This document shows, in pieces, positions 1-4,724 of a DNA stretch of 5,775 bases. The notes under the pieces were generated by a model. It was not told where the DNA came from and made no database searches. It saw nothing but the letters and a program-made list of their open reading frames with translations. The DNA is taken from positions 1 to 5,775 of the forward strand of contig PFWI01000191.1 in the NCBI GenBank assembly GCA_002791075.1. Direction: 5' to 3'. A program made the translations under genes and the position numbers. This DNA is from a bacterium (Candidatus Ratteibacteria) CG_4_9_14_3_um_filter_41_21. Its GTDB lineage: Bacteria > Ratteibacteria > UBA8468. Positions within the stretch are counted from its first letter, which is position 1. Each line of letters starts with the position of its first letter.

Positions 1-146
1 AATTTCACGAATTAAAAAATAATATTCACCACAGAGACACAAAGACACAGAGTCCACCAAGAATTATAGCTAAATTTTTTCTTGGTTATTCTTTGAGACT
101 TTGAGTCTTTGTGGTTAGGTTTTTATTCGTGTTAATTCGTGGTTAA
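1..146. repeat. Nested imperfect palindrome (repeat element 1) in the tuf leader
   Basis: Three inverted pairs share nearly one centre (about position 72). The outer pair is CACGAATTAA at 6-15 with TTAATTCGTG at 132-141. The middle pair is 28-52 (starting ACCACAGAGACAC) with 91-115, where 20 of 25 positions are complementary and two more could be G-U pairs in RNA. The inner pair is ACCAAGAA at 56-63 with TTCTTGGT at 79-86. The element therefore occupies nearly the whole leader and ends about 11 nt before the tuf ribosome binding site. If transcribed it would fold as one long interrupted hairpin. No open reading frame or transposase is associated with it. Whether the left end is complete is uncertain, because the window begins there. 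Function is unknown: it could be a non-autonomous mobile repeat or an RNA-level element. Confidence 0.85.
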
Positions 147-156
147 AAACAAAAAA

Positions 157-162
157 AAGGAG
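157..162 (+). promoter_or_regulatory. Ribosome binding site of tuf
   Basis: AAGGAG lies 5 nt before the ATG at 168, inside a purine-rich stretch that begins after the palindrome. It is one of the two strongest Shine-Dalgarno matches in the window, fitting a very highly expressed gene. Confidence 0.85.
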
Positions 163-167
163 AGAAA

Positions 168-1370
168 ATGGCTAAAGAGAAATTTGAGAGGAAAAAACCT
201 CATGTTAATATCGGAACCATCGGTCACGTGGATCATGGCAAAACTACTCTTACCAGCGCGATTACTTATCTTCTTTCCCAGCATAAAAAGGCAACCTTTT
301 TAAAATTTGAAGACATCGATAAAGCTCCCGAAGAAAAGGAACGCGGTTTAACTATTTCCATCTGTCACGTTGAGTATGAAACGGACGCTCGTCACTACGC
401 CCACATTGATTGTCCCGGGCACGCTGATTATGTCAAGAATATGATTACCGGAGCCGCCCAGATGGATGGAGCGATCCTGGTGGTTTCTGCAGCTGACGGA
501 ACTATGCCCCAGACCCGGGAGCATATCCTCCTTGCACGTCAGGTAGGGGTGCCCAGCATTGTCGTTTTTCTTAATAAGACCGATGCTGTATCCGACCCGG
601 AACTCCTGGATTTAGTGGAACTGGAAGTAAAAGACCTTCTCTCCAAGTATGATTTTCCCGGGGAGAAAACCCCGATTGTCAAAGGGAGCGCAACGGCTGC
701 TCTTTCCTGTGGCTGCGCAAAAAAGGAATGTCCCAAATGCGGACCTATTCTGCAATTGCTGGATGCGGTGGACACTTTTATCCCTACCCCCAAAAGAGAG
801 GTGGAGAAACCCTTCCTTCTTTCCGTTGAAGACGTTTTCTCGATTACTGGAAGAGGCACCGTGGCTACCGGAAGAATCGAGCGAGGAAAAGTTAAAGTAG
901 GGGATAATGTAGAAATTGTCGGAATCTCTCCGGAAATAAAGAAGAGTGTGGTTACCGGCGTAGAGATGTTCAGGAAGATCCTGGACTCCGGGGAAGCAGG
1001 AGACAATGTAGGATTACTTCTTCGCGGTGTTGAGAAGGAGAATTTAGTGCGCGGGCAAGTAATTGCCGCTCCCGGCAGTATCACTCCCCATAAGCATTTT
1101 CGCGCCTCGGCCTATTGTCTCAGCAAAGATGAAGGCGGCAGACACACCCCTATTTTTTCCGGATACCGCCCCCAGTTTTACTTCCGTACTACCGATGTTA
1201 CCGGAAGTGTGAAATTGCCTAAAGGCACCGAGATGGTAATGCCCGGAGATAATGTTAACCTGGAGATTACTCTGGTTGCCCCAGTGGCGATGGAGAAAGG
1301 TCTTCGCTTTGCGATTCGGGAAGGTGGAAAAACAGTAGGGGCAGGAGCAATCAGCGAGATAATTGAATGA
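168..1370 (+). CDS. tuf: Translation elongation factor Tu
   Basis: GTPase that carries aminoacyl-tRNA to the ribosomal A site in the cytoplasm. The 400-residue product covers all three EF-Tu domains. Visible motifs are the P-loop GHVDHGKT (19-26), switch I RGLTI with the essential Thr62, DCPGH (81-85) and NKTD (136-139). The domain 2 segment RGTVATGRIERG and the domain 3 segment FRTTDVTG are also present. Numbering matches E. coli EF-Tu without gaps to about residue 179. There a roughly five-residue longer segment carries Cys181, Cys183, Cys188 and Cys191 (CxC-x4-CxxC), which could bind zinc. Switch I reads SIC where E. coli has NTS, and the G5 motif is SAT instead of SAL. Base composition is visibly richer in G+C than the ribosomal genes downstream (52-58% in sampled 60-base lines). 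The ATG follows a strong ribosome binding site, and the TGA stop is followed at once by an in-frame TAG. The position before rpsJ fits the end of a str operon. Identity is certain; zinc binding is inference. Confidence 0.99.
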   Translation: MAKEKFERKKPHVNIGTIGHVDHGKTTLTSAITYLLSQHKKATFLKFEDIDKAPEEKERGLTISICHVEYETDARHYAHIDCPGHADYVKNMITGAAQMDGAILVVSAADGTMPQTREHILLARQVGVPSIVVFLNKTDAVSDPELLDLVELEVKDLLSKYDFPGEKTPIVKGSATAALSCGCAKKECPKCGPILQLLDAVDTFIPTPKREVEKPFLLSVEDVFSITGRGTVATGRIERGKVKVGDNVEIVGISPEIKKSVVTGVEMFRKILDSGEAGDNVGLLLRGVEKENLVRGQVIAAPGSITPHKHFRASAYCLSKDEGGRHTPIFSGYRPQFYFRTTDVTGSVKLPKGTEMVMPGDNVNLEITLVAPVAMEKGLRFAIREGGKTVGAGAISEIIE

Positions 1371-1440
1371 TAGCAACCACGAATGAACACTAATGAACAC
1401 GAAAAACAAAGTTCTTATTCGTGTGTATTCGTGGATAAAG
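1371..1440. repeat. Intergenic hairpin repeat (element 2) between tuf and rpsJ
   Basis: CCACGAAT at 1377-1384 pairs with ATTCGTGG at 1427-1434, and ACACGAA at 1397-1403 pairs with TTCGTGT at 1418-1424. The left arm contains a tandem 10-nt duplication (AATGAACAC at 1382-1390 and 1392-1400), so it bulges relative to the right arm. The unit starts TAGCAACCACGAAT right after the tuf stop and ends GTGGATAAAG. Both ends recur at 4556-4569 and, with one mismatch, at 4636-4645. The stem is not followed by a T-run, so it is not a canonical terminator. It would sit in the RNA leader of the S10 operon or the tuf-rpsJ spacer. Confidence 0.8.
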
Positions 1441-1453
1441 ATTTAGTTTAATT

Positions 1454-1768
1454 ATGGTAGCGGAAAAAGGAAGGATTCGGATTAAATTGAAGTCTTATGA
1501 CCATCGGCTTTTGGACCAGTCGGTAAAAGAGATTATTGAAATTGCTAAAAAGAGTGGAGCGAAAGTTTCCGGTCCTATTCCCTTGCCTACTAAAAAGGAA
1601 ATTTTCACGGTGTTGCGTAGTCCTCATATCGATAAGAAAAGTAGAGAGCAGTTTGAGCTTTGTATTCACAAGAGATTAATTGATCTTGTGGATTGCTCGG
1701 TCAGGATTGTTGACGCTCTCTCCAAATTGAATTTACCTGCGGGCGTTGACGTGGAAATAAAAGGGTAG
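1454..1768 (+). CDS. rpsJ: Small-subunit ribosomal protein S10 (NusE)
   Basis: S10 is a head protein of the 30S subunit. In bacteria it also acts as NusE, pairing with NusB in antitermination and linking NusG to the ribosome. The 104-residue product matches the family's usual length and carries the hallmarks: RIRIKLKSYDHRLLDQ (8-22), GPIPLPTKK (40-48), FTVLRSPHIDKKSREQFE (51-68) and the C-terminal AGVDVEI. The ATG at 1454 gives the expected N-terminus. The next possible in-frame start, TTG at 1487, would delete the first beta strand. No clear Shine-Dalgarno sequence precedes the ATG; the upstream 20 nt are AT-rich and come directly after a hairpin repeat. The gene opens the S10 operon, 83 nt after tuf and 93 nt before rplC. 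Regulation by L4, known in E. coli, cannot be recognised in this leader. Confidence 0.99.
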   Translation: MVAEKGRIRIKLKSYDHRLLDQSVKEIIEIAKKSGAKVSGPIPLPTKKEIFTVLRSPHIDKKSREQFELCIHKRLIDLVDCSVRIVDALSKLNLPAGVDVEIKG

Positions 1769-1774
1769 GGAGAT

Positions 1775-1806
1775 ACAGAGGGGCGCGAGTCGTCACGAAG
1801 GCACAC
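1775..1806. repeat. Decayed single-arm copy of the ACCACAGAG repeat
   Basis: ACAGAGG at 1775-1781 and CACGAAGGCACAC at 1794-1806 match two adjoining parts of the repeat arm at 4522-4541 (ACAGAGG, then CACGAAGACACAA with 11 of 13 identical). Here the parts are separated by 12 extra bases. I found no convincing inverted partner nearby, so this looks like a remnant. The rest of the rpsJ-rplC gap holds a T8 run (1827-1834) and the rplC ribosome binding site. Confidence 0.5.
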
Positions 1807-1847
1807 TTAAAGTAAACTTCCTTGTCTTTTTTTTGGGGAAAGAGTAA

Positions 1848-1853
1848 AAGGAA
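1848..1853 (+). promoter_or_regulatory. Ribosome binding site of rplC
   Basis: AAGGAA lies 8 nt before the ATG at 1862. The same six bases are complementary to TTCCTT at 1818-1823, so a weak 6-bp stem could mask them; that pairing may be chance. Confidence 0.65.
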
Positions 1854-1861
1854 ATAATAAT

Positions 1862-2488
1862 ATGGCTATAGGTTTATTGGGTAAGAAAGTAGGAATGGAT
1901 AGATTCTTTACCGAGGAAGGTAAAGTTATTGGGATAACTACGATTAAAACAGGCCCTTGCTATGTTATTCAGCAGAAAACCGTAGGTAAGGAGGGGTACA
2001 ATAGTATTCAAATAGCTTTTGAAGAAAAAAAAGAGAGGGTTACTACGAAACCTCTTATCGCTCACTTTAAAAAAGCAAAATTACCTCCTTTAAAATTTGT
2101 GAAAGAATTTCGTGCAGAGAATGATGAACTGAAAAAATTTATTCCGGGGACTGAGATAAAAGTTGACCTTTTTAAGGTAGGAGATAAAGTGAATGTTGTG
2201 GGCACTTCAATTGGAAAGGGGTTTCAGGGAGTTGTCAAACGCTGGAAATTTAAAGGCGGACCGGCAACTCATGGCTCGATGGGACATCGAGCTCCCGGTT
2301 CCATTGGCCATACCGATCCTGCCCGCGTTTTAAAAGGAACGAGAATGAGTGGTCATATGGGAGCAAGAAGGATAACTATTTCCAATTTAGAGATTATAAA
2401 AATTGATCCGGATAATAATCTTTTGATGGTGAAAGGAGCGGTTCCGGGTAAGAAAAATAGTTATCTGATCATTAAAAAAAGTAAATGA
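1862..2488 (+). CDS. rplC: Large-subunit ribosomal protein L3
   Basis: L3 is an early 50S assembly protein whose long loop reaches toward the peptidyl-transferase centre. The 208-residue product starts with the family signature GLLGKKVGM (4-12). It continues through VNVVGTSIGKGFQGVVKRW (110-128) and the loop THGSMGHRAPGSIGHTDPARV (136-156), and ends with NLLMVKGAVPGKKNSYLII. Length and domain order are normal. At the loop site where E. coli L3 carries the glutamine methylated by PrmB (SIGQ), this protein has histidine 150. The equivalent modification is therefore absent here. The ATG has a fair ribosome binding site 8 nt upstream. The TGA stop overlaps the rplD start in an ATGA arrangement, which suggests translational coupling to L4. 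Confidence 0.99.
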   Translation: MAIGLLGKKVGMDRFFTEEGKVIGITTIKTGPCYVIQQKTVGKEGYNSIQIAFEEKKERVTTKPLIAHFKKAKLPPLKFVKEFRAENDELKKFIPGTEIKVDLFKVGDKVNVVGTSIGKGFQGVVKRWKFKGGPATHGSMGHRAPGSIGHTDPARVLKGTRMSGHMGARRITISNLEIIKIDPDNNLLMVKGAVPGKKNSYLIIKKSK

Positions 2489-3117
2489 AAATTAATGTTT
2501 ATAATAGGGAAGGAAAAATAGTTAAGGAAATTAGCATTGAGGATAAGATTCTGAATAATCCCTTTCTTTCCCTGATTCACCAGGAGGTAGTTTCCTATCT
2601 TTCTAACCAGAGATTAGGCACTGCTTCCACCAAGACAAGGTCTGAGGTTTCCGGCGGAGGAAAGCGACCTTGGCGCCAGAAGGGGACTGGTCGGGCCAGA
2701 GCTAGTTCAATTCGTTCTCCTCTTTGGAGAGGCGGAGGAGTCATTTTTGGCCCCAAACCGCGTGATTACCATTATTCCCTTCCCAAGAAGATGAAGAAGA
2801 TTGCAAGAAGAAGTGCCTTTGCCGCTAAAATTAAAGAAGGATCCGTTCTTGTTGTTGATCAGATAAAGGTGGAGAAACCGAAAACTAAAGAGATCGTAAA
2901 CTTATTAAAAAACTTAAAAGCAGAAGGGAAAATTCTTTTTCTGCTTGAGCATTTGAATAAAAGTTTGGAAAGAAGTTTAAAAAATATCAAAGACATTACG
3001 TTTCTTCCCTGGAAAGATTTAAATACCTATCAACTTATAAATAGTGATCATATTATAATAAGTGAGAAAGAGTTTGCTTTATTATGGAAGAATATGATAT
3101 TATCCGGCATCCGGTAA
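2485..3117 (+). CDS. rplD: Large-subunit ribosomal protein L4
   Basis: L4 binds 23S rRNA domain I and lines the constriction of the nascent-peptide tunnel. In E. coli it also represses its own operon. The 210-residue product shows the extended tunnel loop: TKTRSEVSGGGKRPWRQK (49-66), then GTGRARASSIRSPLWRGGG (67-85) and FGPKPRDY. A globular C-terminal half ends near IIISEKEFALLWKNM. Length is usual for the family. The ATG overlaps the rplC stop by 4 nt and has no good Shine-Dalgarno sequence of its own, so translation probably depends on coupling. The last 34 nt overlap rplW, giving an extra short tail (ILSGIR) after the conserved end. Whether L4 autoregulates here cannot be judged from sequence. 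Confidence 0.99.
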   Translation: MKINVYNREGKIVKEISIEDKILNNPFLSLIHQEVVSYLSNQRLGTASTKTRSEVSGGGKRPWRQKGTGRARASSIRSPLWRGGGVIFGPKPRDYHYSLPKKMKKIARRSAFAAKIKEGSVLVVDQIKVEKPKTKEIVNLLKNLKAEGKILFLLEHLNKSLERSLKNIKDITFLPWKDLNTYQLINSDHIIISEKEFALLWKNMILSGIR

Positions 3118-3362
3118 TTACCGAGAAAAGCACTGCTGTTTTTGGGCCAGAAAATAAGTATTGCTTTGCCGTAGATAAAAAAGCCAATAAGAAAGAGATC
3201 GAAAAAGCAATAGAATTTATCTATAAAGTAACGGTTCTTAAGGTTAATGTTGTGAAAATGGCAGGAAAGAAGAAAAAGGTGCGTTACCAGCTAGGGAAAA
3301 CCCCTGATTGGAAAAAAGCGATTGTTACCCTAAAAGAAGGAGATAAAATTGACTTTGCGTAA
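3084..3362 (+). CDS. rplW: Large-subunit ribosomal protein L23
   Basis: L23 sits beside the exit of the peptide tunnel and in bacteria is the docking site for trigger factor and SRP. The 92-residue product begins MEEYDIIRHPVITEKS, the family's normal start. It continues with VDKKANKKEIEKAIEFIYKV (30-49) and VLKVNVVKMAGKKKKVR, and ends DWKKAIVTLKEGDKIDF, all typical. The ATG at 3084 is the only start that preserves the YDIIRHPVITEKS element, so the 34-nt overlap with rplD is real. Only a weak purine-rich stretch (3064-3072) precedes it. The 3' end overlaps rplB by 14 nt, continuing the packed block. Confidence 0.98.
   Translation: MEEYDIIRHPVITEKSTAVFGPENKYCFAVDKKANKKEIEKAIEFIYKVTVLKVNVVKMAGKKKKVRYQLGKTPDWKKAIVTLKEGDKIDFA
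3337..3342 (+). promoter_or_regulatory. Ribosome binding site that fixes the rplB TTG start
   Basis: AAGGAG within the end of rplW lies 6 nt before TTG at 3349 and 12 nt before the alternative TTG at 3355. The spacing favours 3349, which also gives the family-typical start MTLRKYKP (compare M-x-I-R/K-KYKP). Confidence 0.8.
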
Positions 3363-4167
3363 GTACAAGCCAAAAACACCAGGCACCAGGTTTCTCGTCC
3401 TTCCTGATTTCAAAGAAATTTCTAAGAGGTCTCCGGAAAAATCGTTACTTTTGTCTCTTAGGAAGAAGGGAGGGCGCAATGAACAAGGAAGAATTACGGT
3501 AAGGCATCATGGTGGCGGGCACAAGCGAAAATATAGAATTGTTGACTTTCAAAGAAAAGAGGTGATTCCTGGTAAAGTTATGAGCGTTGAATATGACCCC
3601 AACCGCTCAGCAAGAATTGCTCTAATTCAATATCCTGATGGTAAGAAACGATATATTTTAGCACCTTCCGGTCTTCTTATCGGTGAGAAAGTTATTAGTG
3701 GGGAGAAAGCAGAGATAAAATCCGGAAATCAGCTTCCTCTTTCTCTTATTCCCGAAGGAACCTCAATCTATAATATTGAGCTCCAGCCGGGGATGGGAGG
3801 GAAATTGGTAAGGTCAGCAGGAACGAATGCTACCATTATGTCTAAAGATGCTCACTCTGCTCAGGTGAAACTTCCTTCCGGAGAAATTAGATTGATTAAT
3901 ATCCGCTCTTTGGCTACCATTGGTCAGGTTAGCAATCCTGAACACAAATATATCTCTTTAGGAAAAGCTGGCCGGAACCGGTGGAAAGGAAAAAGACCAA
4001 AAGTAAGAGGTGTAGCAATGAATCCAGTTGATCATCCGTTAGGTGGAGGGGAAGGGAAAAGTTCCGGCGGCAGGCATCCGGTTACCCCCTGGGGGAAACC
4101 AACTAAGGGGTATAAGACCAGAAAAAAACATAAATATTCTGATAAATCTATTTTGAAACGGAGATAA
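3349..4167 (+). CDS. rplB: Large-subunit ribosomal protein L2
   Basis: L2 is among the most conserved 50S proteins. It is required for subunit association and for an active peptidyl-transferase centre. The 272-residue product has the N-terminal KYKPKTPGTRF, the RNA-binding domain GRNEQGRITVRHHGGGHKR (42-60), EYDPNRSARIALI (81-93) and GRNRWKGKRPKVRGVAMNPVDHP (208-230), then a basic C-terminus. No ATG fits; translation starts at TTG 3349, supported by an AAGGAG 6 nt upstream. The start overlaps rplW by 14 nt. The functionally important histidine of E. coli (His229) is present as His229, but the second histidine of the usual DHPHGGG motif is leucine (DHPLGGG, Leu231). The gene is 2 nt from rpsS. 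Confidence 0.99.
   Translation: MTLRKYKPKTPGTRFLVLPDFKEISKRSPEKSLLLSLRKKGGRNEQGRITVRHHGGGHKRKYRIVDFQRKEVIPGKVMSVEYDPNRSARIALIQYPDGKKRYILAPSGLLIGEKVISGEKAEIKSGNQLPLSLIPEGTSIYNIELQPGMGGKLVRSAGTNATIMSKDAHSAQVKLPSGEIRLINIRSLATIGQVSNPEHKYISLGKAGRNRWKGKRPKVRGVAMNPVDHPLGGGEGKSSGGRHPVTPWGKPTKGYKTRKKHKYSDKSILKRR
4160..4163 (+). promoter_or_regulatory. Ribosome binding site of rpsS
   Basis: GGAG lies 6 nt before the ATG at 4170 and within the last codons of rplB, so termination on rplB and initiation on rpsS are closely coupled. Confidence 0.7.
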
Positions 4168-4169
4168 AA

Positions 4170-4454
4170 ATGGGTCGTTCTCTGAAAAAAGGTCCTTATC
4201 TGGACGAAAAACTTTTAAAGAAAGTTAGAAAATTAAAGGAGTTGAGAAAAAGGGATCCCATTAAAACATGGGCACGACGTTCTACTATTCCTCCGGATTT
4301 TGTTGGCTATACTTTTAATGTTCATAACGGAAAAACGTTTATCCCGGTTTATATCACGGAAAATATGGTGGGTCATAAATTAGGCGAGTTTTCTCCGACG
4401 AGGGTCTTTCGCCATCATGGCACCCATAGTGAAAGGTCATTAGACAAAACATAA
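4170..4454 (+). CDS. rpsS: Small-subunit ribosomal protein S19
   Basis: S19 forms a complex with S13 in the 30S head near the A-site tRNA and the intersubunit bridges. The 94-residue product carries the whole family pattern: MGRSLKKGPYLDEKLLKKV (1-19), IKTWARRSTIPPDFVGYTF (31-49), VHNGKTFIPVYITENMVGHKLGEFSPTR (51-78) and a short basic tail. The ATG follows a ribosome binding site located at the end of rplB. In most bacteria rplV follows within a few bases; here a 270-nt repeat-filled gap intervenes. No canonical terminator is visible in that gap, so cotranscription with rplV remains likely but is not shown. Confidence 0.99.
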   Translation: MGRSLKKGPYLDEKLLKKVRKLKELRKRDPIKTWARRSTIPPDFVGYTFNVHNGKTFIPVYITENMVGHKLGEFSPTRVFRHHGTHSERSLDKT

Positions 4455-4470
4455 AAAATATAATATTATT

Positions 4471-4712
4471 CAGCCACGAATGCACACGAATATACACAAA
4501 TTAAAAAACAACTCTCTCACCACAGAGGCACGAAGACACAAAGAAAAGACTAAAATAGCAACCACGAATTTCTCTAATTACGCGAATTAAAAAACAATAT
4601 TCTAAAGTTCTTAATTAGAGAAATTCGTATAATTCGTGGTTAAAGTATTTTGTTTCTTTGAGTCTCTGTGGCTTTGTGGTTAAATTTTTTCATTCGTGTT
4701 AATTCGTGGTTA
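4471..4712. repeat. Large nested palindrome (repeat element 3) between rpsS and rplV
   Basis: Three inverted tiers share a centre near 4592-4600. The outer tier is CCACGAAT 4474-4481 and ACACGAAT 4484-4491, pairing with ATTCGTGG 4702-4709 and ATTCGTGT 4692-4699. The middle tier is 4519-4546 (ACCACAGAGGCACGAAG at its start) with 4653-4680, complementary at 23 of 28 positions plus two possible G-U pairs. The inner tier is 4560-4580 with 4612-4641, listed separately. The right half (4656-4712) closely resembles the right half of element 1 (91-145); TTCGTGTTAATTCGTGGTTA is identical at 126-145 and 4693-4712. The element fills nearly the entire 270-nt gap and ends 12 nt before the rplV start. It encodes no protein I can support. 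It could be a composite of non-autonomous repeats and would make a long hairpin in the operon mRNA. Confidence 0.88.
4556..4645. repeat. Inner hairpin unit nested in element 3, related to element 2
   Basis: ACGAATTTCTCTAATTA at 4564-4580 is perfectly complementary to TAATTAGAGAAATTCGT at 4612-4628 (17 bp). AACCACGAATT at 4560-4570 pairs alternatively with AATTCGTGGTT at 4631-4641 (11 bp). The unit begins TAGCAACCACGAAT, identical to 1371-1384, and ends GTGGTTAAAG, 9 of 10 identical to 1431-1440. It therefore appears to be a second copy of the element 2 type, sitting in the loop of an element 1-type palindrome. Confidence 0.8.
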
Positions 4713-4724
4713 CGGTTAAAATTT

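Noticed and set aside
539..1084. Long open frame on the - strand within tuf (181 codons)
   Set aside because: It is antisense to a certain gene, has no recognisable domain, and is explained by the codon pattern of tuf.
1377..1440. tuf-rpsJ hairpin as a Rho-independent terminator
   Set aside because: The stem is AT-rich and interrupted, and it is followed by GATAAAG, not by a T-run.
1467..1489. AAGGAAGG inside rpsJ followed by TTG at 1487 as an alternative S10 start
   Set aside because: Starting there would remove the conserved GRIRIKL strand; the motif encodes Lys-Gly-Arg codons of the protein.
1817..1840. T8 run at 1827-1834 as an intrinsic terminator between rpsJ and rplC
   Set aside because: No stable G+C-rich stem lies directly upstream, and termination here would cut off an essential operon.
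4441..4464. Possible promoter: TAGACA at 4441-4446 and TATAAT at 4459-4464 before rplV
   Set aside because: The spacing is only 12 bp, far from 17, and the region is AT-rich enough to give TATAAT by chance.
4471..4712. CRISPR array from the repeated CACGAAT and ACCACAGAG words
   Set aside because: The copies are inverted and nested, not direct repeats with equal-length unique spacers, and there are no cas genes.
4668..4724. N-terminal extension of rplV from GTG at 4668
   Set aside because: The extra 19 codons read through the right arm of the palindrome, show no L22 similarity, and the ATG at 4725 gives the normal length.
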